Shown: one piece after another, positions 12,379 to 21,267 of the stretch | Layout: every line of letters starts with the position of its first letter | Position numbering within the stretch: position 1 is the first letter of the stretch | Assembly (NCBI RefSeq): GCF_009372235.1 | Contig: NZ_SULL01000015.1 | Span: 1 to 64,000, forward strand | DNA from: Dickeya oryzae | Lineage (GTDB): Bacteria > Pseudomonadota > Gammaproteobacteria > Enterobacterales > Enterobacteriaceae | Length of the DNA: 64,000 nt | Reading direction: 5' to 3' | Notes under the pieces: model-generated | The model's database searches: none | Told to the model about the DNA's origin: nothing | Seen by the model: the letters and a program-made list of their open reading frames with translations, nothing else | Position numbers and translations under genes: made by a program

Positions 12379-13989
12379 ATGCTGAACTTTTCCACCCACC
12401 ACTACCCTTATGCGTCACAGCGCCAGTGCGTCTTTGCGAAACGGGGAATGGTCGCCACCTCGCAACCACTGGCTGCTGAGGCCGGTATCGAGATGATTCG
12501 TCGGGGCGGCAATGCTATCGATGCCGCCATCGCCACCGCCGCAGCGCTGACCGTGGTGGAACCCACCGGCTGCGCCATCGGCGGCGATGCTTTCGCGCTG
12601 GTGTGGGTGAAAGACACCCTACACGGGCTGGACGCCAGCGGCTACGCCCCTGCCGCACTCAGTATTGACGCTGTCACCTCACGTGGTCACACCGCCATGC
12701 CGTTGTACGGCTGGGAGCCGGTGACGGTTCCCGGTTGTCCGGCTGCCTGGGCGGAACTGTCACGCCGGTTTGGCACACTGCCGTTTGCCGATTTGCTGCA
12801 ACCGGCCATTCAGCTCGCCCGGGATGGCTTTCCGGTGTCGCCGATGGTGGCCTATCAATGGCAGGAAGCACACCGGCTTTATCAACGCCACCGCCTGCCG
12901 ATTTTTGATGCCTGGTTCGACACCTACCTTCATCACGGTCAGGCCCCGGTTGCCGGCGAACTGTTTCGTAATCCCGCACAGGCGAAGACGTTACAGGAAC
13001 TGGCCGAAACCCAGTGCGAGAGTTTCTACCGGGGCGCTCTGGCGCAACGACTGGCAGACTTCGCCCAGTCCACCGGCGGTTACCTGACGCTGGCGGATTT
13101 GAACCGCTATCAACCTGGCTGGGTAGACCCGATTCGCCTCAACTACCGTGGCTATGACATTTGGGAAATTCCACCCAGCGGCCAGGGGCTGATTGCGCTG
13201 ATGACGCTCAATATTCTACAAGGCTTCAGCTTCGATCAGCGCGACAGCCACCAGACCTGGCACCGCCAGTTAGAAGCATTAAAAATGGCGTATGCCGATG
13301 GCCTGCACTACATCACCGACCCGGAACAGATGCGAACCAGCACCGCCGCGTTATTGTCGCCACGTTACGCGGCACAGCGTCGGGTGGAAATCTCCGAGCA
13401 GGCGCAACCACCACGCCACGGTGACCCACACGCCAGCGGCACCGTCTACCTTGCGACCGCCGATGCCGACGGCAACATGGTGTCGTTCATCCAGAGCGCC
13501 TACCACGGTTTCGGCTCTGGCGTGGTGCTACCCGATAGCGGCATTGGACTGCAAAATCGCGGCTCCGAATTCAGCCTCGATCCTCATCATGTCAATTGCC
13601 TCCAGCCCGGTAAGAAGACCTTCCACACCATCATTCCCGGCTTTATCAGTAAGGATGGTCAGGCGGTGGGGCCATTCGGCGTGATGGGGGGGTACATGCA
13701 ACCACAAGGGCATGTACAAATGGCGATGAACCTGATTGATTTCAATCTGAATCCACAGGCAGCGCTGGATGCGCCACGCTGGCAATGGCTGGGTGGCATG
13801 AAAGTCGGCATTGAGCAAAGCGCCCCGCACGCTCTGGCGTTGAGTCTGCTGCAAGCCGGTCATCAGGTACAAATCGACTGTGATTCTGTCGACTACGGCC
13901 GTGGGCAGATTATCGTGCGTCATCCCACCAGCGGCGTGCTGTGCGGCGGGACAGAGCCGCGTGCCGACTCCAGTATCGCGGTGTACTGA
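12379..13989 (+). CDS. Gamma-glutamyltransferase-family hydrolase
   Basis: This is an Ntn-hydrolase of the gamma-glutamyltranspeptidase family (536 residues). Such enzymes self-cleave before a Thr nucleophile and hydrolyse or transfer gamma-glutamyl groups or related amides. The N-terminal RRGGNAIDAAIATAAALTVVEP motif is seen in part as GGNAIDAA. The likely nucleophile is Thr355 in HASGTVYLATADADGN. The oxyanion region and small subunit end in RADSSIAVY. No signal peptide is present, unlike periplasmic Ggt, so it should be cytoplasmic, as in YwrD-like members. It is downstream of an amino acid importer, suggesting import followed by intracellular cleavage. The substrate is unknown. Confidence 0.87.
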   Translation: MLNFSTHHYPYASQRQCVFAKRGMVATSQPLAAEAGIEMIRRGGNAIDAAIATAAALTVVEPTGCAIGGDAFALVWVKDTLHGLDASGYAPAALSIDAVTSRGHTAMPLYGWEPVTVPGCPAAWAELSRRFGTLPFADLLQPAIQLARDGFPVSPMVAYQWQEAHRLYQRHRLPIFDAWFDTYLHHGQAPVAGELFRNPAQAKTLQELAETQCESFYRGALAQRLADFAQSTGGYLTLADLNRYQPGWVDPIRLNYRGYDIWEIPPSGQGLIALMTLNILQGFSFDQRDSHQTWHRQLEALKMAYADGLHYITDPEQMRTSTAALLSPRYAAQRRVEISEQAQPPRHGDPHASGTVYLATADADGNMVSFIQSAYHGFGSGVVLPDSGIGLQNRGSEFSLDPHHVNCLQPGKKTFHTIIPGFISKDGQAVGPFGVMGGYMQPQGHVQMAMNLIDFNLNPQAALDAPRWQWLGGMKVGIEQSAPHALALSLLQAGHQVQIDCDSVDYGRGQIIVRHPTSGVLCGGTEPRADSSIAVY

Positions 13990-14074
13990 TTACAGCTGTG
14001 CAAGGGGCCGCAGATACTCGATAACGGATACTCGATAACGCAGAGGCGGTGATACCACAGGTGTGGTCTGGCGC

Positions 14075-14110
14075 AAAAAAATACCGCCTGTGCAAACGCA
14101 CGGGCGGTAT
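14075..14110 (-). terminator. Terminator of fkpA
   Basis: Read on the minus strand, a hairpin with an ATACCGCC / GGCGGTAT stem is followed by seven Ts. It lies 43 bp after the fkpA stop. It also separates fkpA from the convergent gamma-glutamyltransferase-like gene. Confidence 0.9.
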
Positions 14111-14152
14111 CGAGACCGGTTTACACGCCCCGAACTGGCGGCGTACAAGGCA

Positions 14153-15010
14153 TTACTGAGCGGCTTTCTTCGCTTTGTCGTCAGCCGGTTTTTCTGCTTT
14201 CGGTGCAGCAGCGCCTTTCGCGTCGGCATCCGACTTGATATCCAGCAGTTCGACGTCGAACACCAGCGTAGAGTTAGCCGGGATCCCCGGAACACCCGCT
14301 TCGCCGTAAGCCAATGCCGGTGGGATAACCAGCTTGATCTTACCGCCTTTCTTCACGTGCTTGAGGCCTTCAGTCCAGCCCGGGATAACGCCATCCAGAC
14401 GGAAAGACAGCGGCTCACCGCGTTTGTAGGAGTTATCGAACTCGGTGCCATCAACCAGCGTACCCTTGTAGTTCACCACGACGGTATCGCTGTCTTTAGG
14501 TGCCGCGCCGGTCCCTTCCTTCTCTACCTGATAAAGCAGGCCGGATTCCGTTTTCTTCACGCCTTTTTCTTTGGCGAAGGCATCACGGAATTTGGTGCCT
14601 TTATCCGCATTGTCTTTAGCGTCCTGCTGCATTTTTGCCTGAGCCGCTTCTTTCACGCGGCCTTCAAACGACTGCAGGGTTTTCTCGATTTCTTCGTCAG
14701 ACAATTTGCTCTTGTCAGCAAACGCATCCTGAACCCCCTGGATCAACTGTTGTTTATCCAGTTTGATACCCAGTTTTTCCTGCTCTTTCAGGGAGTTGTC
14801 CATGTAGCGACCCAAAGAGGCGCCCAGCGCATACGCGGCGGCTTCTTCATCGCTCTTAAATTGACCTGCCGCTGCTTTCGCGGCGTCCGCTGCCGCAGGA
14901 GCGGTAGCTGCTGCATCAGTGGTCTTGGCCGCATCCGCTGCCATAACACCCGTACTCAGCGCCAGTCCCATGGCCGCCGTCAGCAGTGTGACTTTAAACA
15001 GTGATTTCAT
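14153..15010 (-). CDS. fkpA: FKBP-type periplasmic peptidyl-prolyl isomerase FkpA
   Basis: FkpA is a periplasmic prolyl isomerase and chaperone. From MKSLFKVTLL the product has 285 residues, with a signal peptide ending GVMAADAA. An alanine-rich linker and a dimerising N-terminal domain (about 60-150) follow. The C-terminal FKBP domain (about 155-265) includes VVVNYKGTLVDGTEFDNSY and GVIPGWTEGL. A lysine- and alanine-rich tail extends beyond residue 265. Nine upstream in-frame codons were not used. In E. coli it adjoins yheO; here it is displaced by inserted genes but keeps slyX as its divergent partner. Confidence 0.95.
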   Translation of the reverse strand: MKSLFKVTLLTAAMGLALSTGVMAADAAKTTDAAATAPAAADAAKAAAGQFKSDEEAAAYALGASLGRYMDNSLKEQEKLGIKLDKQQLIQGVQDAFADKSKLSDEEIEKTLQSFEGRVKEAAQAKMQQDAKDNADKGTKFRDAFAKEKGVKKTESGLLYQVEKEGTGAAPKDSDTVVVNYKGTLVDGTEFDNSYKRGEPLSFRLDGVIPGWTEGLKHVKKGGKIKLVIPPALAYGEAGVPGIPANSTLVFDVELLDIKSDADAKGAAAPKAEKPADDKAKKAAQ

Positions 15011-15219
15011 CCATCTCTCCAACATTCGGAGCACCATGCCCCGGCAACATTAACATTTCGCCAGCTACTATAACGTTGCGTGCAAAGACAATACAACGAC
15101 ACGCCGCACCAGATAGCGAAAAATTCTGAATACCAGGATTTACGCCCGATGGCGTAGGGTTTTACTACCAGAACTTTCCGCTTTCTGACACACTTTGCAC
15201 TCACTGCACGGGAGGAAAA

Positions 15220-15441
15220 ATGATGTCACTGTCACCACTGGAACAACGGCTCGAATTGCTGGAAAGCCGACTGGCTTTTCAGGAGATAACGATTGAGGAA
15301 TTGAACCAGACCGTCGTGCACCATGAACTGGAAATGGCCCGGTTGCGCGAACAATTACGGCTGCTCACCGACAAACTGCGGGCGACGTCCCCTTCCATGA
15401 TTGCCTCGCAGTCGGAAGAAACACCGCCGCCGCATTATTAA
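15220..15441 (+). CDS. slyX: SlyX family protein
   Basis: SlyX is a small (73-residue) coiled-coil protein of unknown function, conserved next to fkpA and slyD. Heptad-like [20 protein letters not shown] forms the coil, and the C-terminus PPPHY matches the family ending. A strong GGAGG lies just upstream of two adjacent ATG codons, so the second (15223) may be the true start. Here slyX and slyD are split by a 5.7-kb accessory block. Confidence 0.92.
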   Translation: MMSLSPLEQRLELLESRLAFQEITIEELNQTVVHHELEMARLREQLRLLTDKLRATSPSMIASQSEETPPPHY

Positions 15442-15471
15442 ATACCGGCAAGCCCGATAACCACCAGCGTG

Positions 15472-16512
15472 TTATGCCTTGCGCCACTGCCGTGGGCTGA
15501 TGCCAAACCAGCGGCGGAAGGCGCGGGAAAACGCGCTCACCTCGGAGTACCCCAGCAGGAATGCCATCTCGGAAATCGACAGCTGGCGTTGCTGTAAATA
15601 GTGGGTGGCCATCTCGCAGCGCACCTTTTCCACCAGTTGGGTGAAGGTGATACCTTCGTCTTTCAGCCGACGTTGTAGTGACCAGCTCGATAACCCGATG
15701 CTCTCCGCCACCTCGTCCAGCGACGGTTCCCCCTGCGACAACACCTGACGTAGCCGGGCGCGCGCCAGCTCCACTACGCTCTGCTGGGGGGCATCGTTGT
15801 TAAGCCGACGCAACGCGTCCTGTACCACCAGCAGCAACAGCGGGTCATTGTCCGGCATAGACCGCGTTACATCACGTTTGGGGATCAACAACGAGTTGAA
15901 CGGCTGATCGAAATACACTGGCGCGTCAAACACTTTACAATGCTCATGCCACTGCTCGGGACGAGGATGTTCAAAATGGACCTCCCGCGGTGCCCAGTTT
16001 TTGCCTGCCGCATGACGAATCAGGTTTAATATCATCCCCAATGTCAGCTCGGCATCCTGCCGACAATGCAGGATAGCGCCGTGACGCACCTGATAGTCAA
16101 AGCGCCAGCAGTCGCCTTTATCGACCAGACGAATCAAGGTGTCGTGTTGATGGAACGGGAAGGCATTGACTACGTTATGCAATGCCTGCTCCAGAGTGGC
16201 ACTGCATAACCCAACATAGCCTATCAACCCCAACGCCTGCGGCTTGAACTGTCGGCCGTAATGCAGCCCGAAATTATCACAGTCCGAATAGCGGGCCGCC
16301 TCCTCCAGTACCCGGCAATAATTGACCAGTCCGACGCTAAGCGTCGGGCAGGCCAGCATTTCCGGGTTGATACCACTGATACCGAGAATGCGATCCGCAT
16401 CGCCGCCTTTTTCACCGATAAAATCGGTCAGACCTGATGCCGCCGCCGCCAGAACCCCCCGATGCCCGGATAGCTCGGCCACCGGCGGTAACCGAAAAGA
16501 CGTGGTTTCCAT
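15472..16512 (-). CDS. AraC-family regulator with OruR-type N-terminal domain
   Basis: This is an AraC/XylS-type activator (346 residues from METTSFRLPP, preceded by AGGCAGGA). The N-terminal domain is of the 'arabinose-binding' OruR/ArgR kind (about 20-210, with GLIGYVGLCSATLEQAL). The C-terminal double helix-turn-helix (about 250-345) includes LDEVAESIGLSSWSLQRRLK and FLLGYSEVSAFSRAFRRW. It is oriented like the next kinase gene and opposite to the ethanolamine-type permease beyond it. These genes are its likely targets. The inducer is unknown. Confidence 0.88.
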   Translation of the reverse strand: METTSFRLPPVAELSGHRGVLAAAASGLTDFIGEKGGDADRILGISGINPEMLACPTLSVGLVNYCRVLEEAARYSDCDNFGLHYGRQFKPQALGLIGYVGLCSATLEQALHNVVNAFPFHQHDTLIRLVDKGDCWRFDYQVRHGAILHCRQDAELTLGMILNLIRHAAGKNWAPREVHFEHPRPEQWHEHCKVFDAPVYFDQPFNSLLIPKRDVTRSMPDNDPLLLLVVQDALRRLNNDAPQQSVVELARARLRQVLSQGEPSLDEVAESIGLSSWSLQRRLKDEGITFTQLVEKVRCEMATHYLQQRQLSISEMAFLLGYSEVSAFSRAFRRWFGISPRQWRKA

Positions 16513-16662
16513 GATTCCTGCCTCACACAACCGATTCAATATCATAAACCTGCAAATTCCATACCATTCACAAGTCACTGATTTCTATCGCGTCGAAAGG
16601 CAAAGTGGCACCACGACGATCCCGTGGTGCGCTATCATGGTGCACAGTTCGCTACGGCAGAG

Positions 16663-17697
16663 TCAGGCACCCACCGGCAGTGCGGCGTTCTCCAGATAAC
16701 GTCGACATAACCGCACGGTGTGATCGCTCCAGTCGGTTCCCAGGCTGATGGCCTGCTCAGTCTGGCTATGGGATCCCGCCCAGGCCATTAACTGAATGCG
16801 CCGCTGGATCAGCAATGAGGGGATCACCGCCCGGTCTGCCTCGCCCAGTGGGCAAATTTTCTGGTAACCATTGATCCAGCCCTCCACCCATGACGGTGCG
16901 CTGGGGTGATGCTCCACAAAGCTGATGGCTGCCGCCAGATCGTGCAGATACCAGCTAAAGCCGCAATCATCAAAGTCGATCACCCGGGTTTCGCCGTTTT
17001 GCAGCAACAGGTTGGTCAGCCGTAAATCCGCGTGGATCAACCCATAACGCTGGCGATCCTTGCCGTAATGGGTCAGCGCCTGATGCACCTGTGTCAGCGT
17101 TTCTTCGATGACGCCGTGATCCGTTGCCTTCAGGTTGGGTGCATCCTGCCAACGCCCCCAATGCCCTTGCGGCCCGACCATGGTGTCATGATCCCAGACC
17201 AGCCGACGAAAACCGTTGGGGCGCTCCCAACGACGGCTGTGTTGATGCAAACGGGCAGTAATCATCCCCAGTTGTTCAAAAGCAGCGGCGTCGACCTCGG
17301 TGGTCGGCATTTCACCGTCAATCCAGTGGAACAGCACCACATTGCGCACCGTGCCATCACGCATCGTCACGGTTTGCACGGCTTCGCCATCCAACCCGTT
17401 CAGGGCCTGCGGCACGGTAATACCTTCTTCGCGCAACGCGTCCAGCCAGGCCAGTTCACCGGCGATGTCCTCACGCTGATGATAGCCGGGACGGTGAATA
17501 CGCATCGCGTAGCGTTTACCACCGGCGATCAGCCGATAGGTGGCATTTTCCGAACGACACAACAGGCTGAGCTGCCCCTGCTGCGCCGATGGGTAACGTT
17601 GCATAGCCAGTGCGGCCAACTGGTCCAGCGTGGTGTTATCAAGGGTATCGTACTGTTCTGCCATATCCTGCTCTGCCATAGGTGTTATCTCATCCAA
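16663..17697 (-). CDS. APH/choline-kinase-fold phosphotransferase
   Basis: This is a soluble kinase (about 344 residues) of the aminoglycoside phosphotransferase / homoserine kinase II fold. The catalytic loop is YGLIHADLRLTNLL (Brenner-type HxDxxxxN), and the metal-binding Asp lies in TRVIDFDDCGFSWYLHDLA. The N-lobe has YRLIAGGKRYAMRIHRP. It is divergent from the ethanolamine-type permease gene and beside an AraC regulator. An amino-alcohol or small amine kinase role is therefore plausible; erwinias are known to phosphorylate aminopropanol and ethanolamine before lyase cleavage. That link is inference, and no phospho-lyase gene is adjacent. The start is uncertain, with internal ATGs at codons 7 and 12. 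Confidence 0.75.
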   Translation of the reverse strand: MDEITPMAEQDMAEQYDTLDNTTLDQLAALAMQRYPSAQQGQLSLLCRSENATYRLIAGGKRYAMRIHRPGYHQREDIAGELAWLDALREEGITVPQALNGLDGEAVQTVTMRDGTVRNVVLFHWIDGEMPTTEVDAAAFEQLGMITARLHQHSRRWERPNGFRRLVWDHDTMVGPQGHWGRWQDAPNLKATDHGVIEETLTQVHQALTHYGKDRQRYGLIHADLRLTNLLLQNGETRVIDFDDCGFSWYLHDLAAAISFVEHHPSAPSWVEGWINGYQKICPLGEADRAVIPSLLIQRRIQLMAWAGSHSQTEQAISLGTDWSDHTVRLCRRYLENAALPVGA

Positions 17698-18049
17698 AGA
17701 GGGCCAAACCGGGTGGTGTCCAGCGGACAGGGCACCGCCTGACTATCAGAATGAGATCACTCCGGCGATGATGCTTGACGTCACAGTGCCGCAAATTGAC
17801 CTTGCACGACACCGCCCCAGCGAATCCTCCCGGTTTGACCGTAGAGCGCAAAAATCTACGGGCAGAGGTCAAGTCGCCGACGAACCCCAGGCGGCATTAT
17901 CGAAAGCGTACCACCCTGTCGGACAGACCTGGCACAGCACGCAACCGTACCGTTTTCTGACGCGGTCATTTTTATAAACACATGATTTTTATACACAGAG
18001 GTGATGAAAAGCCGCTATTTTCATCCCACGACTTGTAGGGGAGACCGTC
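17698..18049. other. Divergent intergenic region, kinase / permease
   Basis: These 352 bp separate the kinase gene (minus) from the permease gene (plus) and must hold both promoters. A ribosome binding site TAGGGGAG precedes the permease ATG. I see no gene, strong hairpin or repeat, and no promoter that I would single out. Confidence 0.6.
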
Positions 18050-19432
18050 ATGACAATGCAGCTAAAACCCACGCAGTTAAAACCCACCCTGGGTACGCTT
18101 CATCTGTGGGGGATTGCCGTCGGCCTGGTGATTTCCGGCGAGTACTTTGGCTGGAGTTACGGCTGGGGTGTGGCGGGAACGCTAGGCTTTCTCGTCACCA
18201 CCCTGATTATCGCCGCCATGTACACCTGCTTTATTTTTAGCTTCACCGAACTGACCACCGCCATTCCTCATGCTGGTGGCCCCTTCGCCTATAGCCGCCG
18301 CGCCTTTGGCGAAACCGGCGGCCTGATTGCCGGTATGGCGACCCTGATCGAATTTGTGTTCGCGCCACCGTCGATCGCGATGGCTATCGGCGCTTATCTC
18401 AATGTGCAGTACCCGTCGTTGGATCCGCGCTACGCCGCCACCGGCGCTTACCTTATCTTTATGACACTGAATATTTTGGGCGTGAAACTGGCGGCGATGT
18501 TTGAACTGTTCGTCACCGTGTTGGCGGTCATCGAATTGCTGGTGTTCATGGGGGTAGTCGCGCCCGGTTTCAGCATCAGCCACTTCGTCGCCAACGGCTG
18601 GGCCGGTAGTAGTGATTTCGGTAGCCCGGCCATTTCCGGCATCTTCGCCGCCATTCCTTTTGCTATCTGGTTCTTTCTGGCAATTGAAGGTGCCGCAATG
18701 GCTGCCGAAGAAGCCAAAGACCCACAACGCACCATTCCTAAAGCCTACATCAGCGGCATTATCACGCTGGTGGTGCTGGCGCTCGGCGTCATGGTGATGG
18801 CAGGCGGTGTGGGTGACTGGCGTACGCTGTCTAACATCAACGACCCGCTGCCGCAGGCGATGAAAGCCGTGGTGGGATCAAACTCGGGCTGGATGCACAT
18901 GCTGGTGTGGATCGGTCTGTTCGGGTTAATCGCCAGCTTCCACGGCATTATCCTCGGCTATTCACGTCAATTCTTCGCGCTGGCCCGGGCCGGTTATTTA
19001 CCTGCCGGACTGGCGAAGCTATCCCGGTTCCAGACACCGCATCGCGCTATTCTGACTGGCGGCGTGATTGGCATCGCCACCATCTTTAGCGATAGCTGGA
19101 TCAACCTGCAGGGAATGACGTTGACCGCCGCAATGATCACGATGGCGGTGTTCGGGGCCAACGTGATGTACATGATGAGTATGCTGAGCCTGTTTCGTTT
19201 ACGCCGCAGCGAACCGGAGCTGCATCGTACGTTCCTGGCACCGGGTTATCCGATAATCCCGGCTATCGCACTGGTACTGTCGGTGGTGTGCCTGATTGCG
19301 ATGCTGTGGTTCAACCCGGTTATTGGCGGCCTGTTTATTGTGCTGATGCTGATGGGTTACAGCTATTTCCTGATGACCCGCGCCCAGCGAGACAATGCCC
19401 CTCAAGACGCCATGCTGGTAGGGAAGGAGTAA
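18050..19432 (+). CDS. eat: Ethanolamine permease-like APC transporter
   Basis: This inner-membrane transporter of the amino acid-polyamine-organocation family (460 residues) has about twelve hydrophobic helices. It has the features of the ethanolamine permease group: GIAVGLVISGEYFGWSYGW near the N-terminus, GGPFAYSRRAFGETGG in the third segment and AEEAKDPQRTIPKAY. The start at 18050 follows GGGGAG. A protein of this kind imports ethanolamine for use as nitrogen or carbon. No eut operon is in the window, but an adjacent kinase could act on the imported amino alcohol. Substrate identity is inferred from family resemblance. Confidence 0.85.
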   Translation: MTMQLKPTQLKPTLGTLHLWGIAVGLVISGEYFGWSYGWGVAGTLGFLVTTLIIAAMYTCFIFSFTELTTAIPHAGGPFAYSRRAFGETGGLIAGMATLIEFVFAPPSIAMAIGAYLNVQYPSLDPRYAATGAYLIFMTLNILGVKLAAMFELFVTVLAVIELLVFMGVVAPGFSISHFVANGWAGSSDFGSPAISGIFAAIPFAIWFFLAIEGAAMAAEEAKDPQRTIPKAYISGIITLVVLALGVMVMAGGVGDWRTLSNINDPLPQAMKAVVGSNSGWMHMLVWIGLFGLIASFHGIILGYSRQFFALARAGYLPAGLAKLSRFQTPHRAILTGGVIGIATIFSDSWINLQGMTLTAAMITMAVFGANVMYMMSMLSLFRLRRSEPELHRTFLAPGYPIIPAIALVLSVVCLIAMLWFNPVIGGLFIVLMLMGYSYFLMTRAQRDNAPQDAMLVGKE

Positions 19433-19893
19433 TCTGTCTTTCTCACCGGAATGATTCAACACCATATTATTCAACGCTATATTATTCAACGCCTCCCTCG
19501 GGAGGCGTTGAACGGTGAGGTGACAATAACTCAACCTGTAAACAAGCATTACAGCACATCCGCCGTCCGGCACAGCCATACCGCTTCCCTGCCCTCGCTA
19601 TTTTTTTGCCAAAACACGCATTGAGAGAAACAAAAACGAAACATTGGCGAAACAAATAGCAAACACGGCCATTTCCTCACCCTTTCTCACTGGTAATACA
19701 TAAATATTATTTATATTTATTACCAATAACTCCTTACAAGTCACCCGCAGAGAAAGTGAGCTGCTGTTATAAAAATACAGGATGTCTGACTGCGACGAGA
19801 TAGCACAGCATCAGCCTACATCACGAGCAGGCCCGATGCGAATGGTATCCGCCGTCATGATGACATCACATTTAACTTAGCAAGGAGTCGCTC
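19433..19893. other. Intergenic region between permease and oxalate decarboxylase
   Basis: These 461 bp contain no convincing gene. Two ATTATTCAACGC copies lead into a strong hairpin (19485-19512). The stretch around 19680-19790 is AT-rich and probably carries the promoter of the oxalate decarboxylase gene. A ribosome binding site AAGGAG lies just before its ATG. Confidence 0.6.
19485..19512. terminator. 12-bp perfect hairpin after the permease gene
   Basis: TTCAACGCCTCC pairs with GGAGGCGTTGAA around a CTCG loop, 52 bp after the permease stop. There is no T tract, so it may stabilise the 3' end or act with Rho rather than terminate by itself. The left arm continues a short repeat of ATTATTCAACGC. 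Confidence 0.6.
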
Positions 19894-21144
19894 ATGAATG
19901 CATTAACACGTCGAAACTTTATGGCGTTTACTGTTGGCGGAACCGTGGCGCTGGCAGCCGGGAAACTGCACGCACAAGATAACGCCATTCCATGGACTGG
20001 GAACGGCCTGGGAGGGAACGACCCCGGCCCGCAAAACCGACAGCGGCAAATGCAGAACCCCGATCTGGTCAACCCACCATTAACCGATAACGGGACCTTA
20101 CCCAATCTGCGTTTTTCTTTTAGCGACGCCCATATACGCAAAGGCAGTGGCGGCTGGACACGTCAGGTGACGCAACGCGAGCTGGGAATATCCACCACCA
20201 TCGCTGGCGTGGATATGCGCCTCAACGCAGGTAGTATCCGTGAGCTACACTGGCATAAAGAAGGTGAATGGGCCTACATGCTGTACGGTAACGCCCGAAT
20301 TACCGCCATCGATGCTGAAGGCCGTTGGTTTGTTGATGATCTGGGTGTCGGTGACCTGTGGTATTTTCCACCCGGTGTGCCGCACTCGATTCAGGGCCTG
20401 GGGCCTGATGGCTGTGAGTTCCTGTTAGCTTTTGACAGCGGTAACTTCGATGAAGACAGTACCTTTTTGCTGAGTGACTGGTTTAAACATATACCGCCGG
20501 AGGTACTGGCGAAGAATTTCGGCGTACCGGTGGAGACCTTCAGCCACCTACCCAGCCCATCCGACGAGTACATTTTTGCCGCGCCGGTACCGGGAAACAT
20601 CGACAAGGGCGCGTTTGGCGGCGCAGGTCAGGTAGTCAACCCATTCAGCCACCGTATGCTGGCGCAGACCCCCATCAAGACCAAGGGCGGTACCGTGCGT
20701 ATTACCGACTCGTCGGTGTTCAAGGTATCCAAAACTATCGCGGCAGCACTGGTAGAACTGGAGCCCGGTGCCATGCGAGAACTGCACTGGCATCCGAATA
20801 ATGACGAGTGGCAATACTATCTTGAAGGAGAGGGGCGGATGGGGGTGTTTGCCTCATCCGGGCAGGCGCGCACCTTCGATTTTCGTGCGGGTGATGTCGG
20901 TTACGTCCCCTTCGCGATGGGGCATTACGTGGAAAATACCGGCACGACGCCACTGCGTTTTCTGGAGTTGTTTAAGAGCGACCACTATGCGGATATCTCG
21001 CTCAATCAATGGCTGGCACTGACACCACCAGCCCTGGTGGAGCAGCATCTGCACCTGAACAACGCCTTCATGCAGTCATTACAAAAAAGCAAAACACCGA
21101 TTGTTCCGGACTACCCGGCAACAAAGACGGGTACCAAACGCTAA
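19894..21144 (+). CDS. oxdC: Tat-exported bicupin oxalate decarboxylase
   Basis: This bicupin enzyme (416 residues) converts oxalate to formate and CO2 with Mn2+. The N-terminus MNALTRRNFMAFTVGG is a twin-arginine signal, predicting folded export to the periplasm. Cupin 1 ligands are His119, His121, Glu125 and His164. Cupin 2 ligands are His298, His300, Glu305 and His344. The lid segment DEDST (186-190) corresponds to SENST of Bacillus OxdC and keeps the catalytic Glu187, favouring decarboxylase over oxidase. It stands alone between an ethanolamine-type permease and slyD. Plant hosts are rich in oxalate, so detoxification or acid resistance is a likely role. Confidence 0.9.
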   Translation: MNALTRRNFMAFTVGGTVALAAGKLHAQDNAIPWTGNGLGGNDPGPQNRQRQMQNPDLVNPPLTDNGTLPNLRFSFSDAHIRKGSGGWTRQVTQRELGISTTIAGVDMRLNAGSIRELHWHKEGEWAYMLYGNARITAIDAEGRWFVDDLGVGDLWYFPPGVPHSIQGLGPDGCEFLLAFDSGNFDEDSTFLLSDWFKHIPPEVLAKNFGVPVETFSHLPSPSDEYIFAAPVPGNIDKGAFGGAGQVVNPFSHRMLAQTPIKTKGGTVRITDSSVFKVSKTIAAALVELEPGAMRELHWHPNNDEWQYYLEGEGRMGVFASSGQARTFDFRAGDVGYVPFAMGHYVENTGTTPLRFLELFKSDHYADISLNQWLALTPPALVEQHLHLNNAFMQSLQKSKTPIVPDYPATKTGTKR

Positions 21145-21218
21145 CGCATTCGACAGCGCCACCACAACCGCCAGACGGGGGCAGGGAAAAATCACCCTCC
21201 TCCCACAAGGGGAAATAG

Positions 21219-21247
21219 CAAAAAAAAAGCCGCGTTCACACGCGGCT
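21219..21247 (-). terminator. Terminator of slyD
   Basis: On the minus strand AGCCGCGT / ACGCGGCT with a 4-nt loop is followed by a run of Ts, 20 bp after the slyD stop. It also lies at the end of the convergent oxalate decarboxylase gene. Confidence 0.92.
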
Positions 21248-21267
21248 TTCTCTGAAACAGGGAAATA

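Noticed and set aside
15220-15441. slyX as a truncated gene
   Set aside because: The 73-residue length and PPPHY ending are normal for the family.
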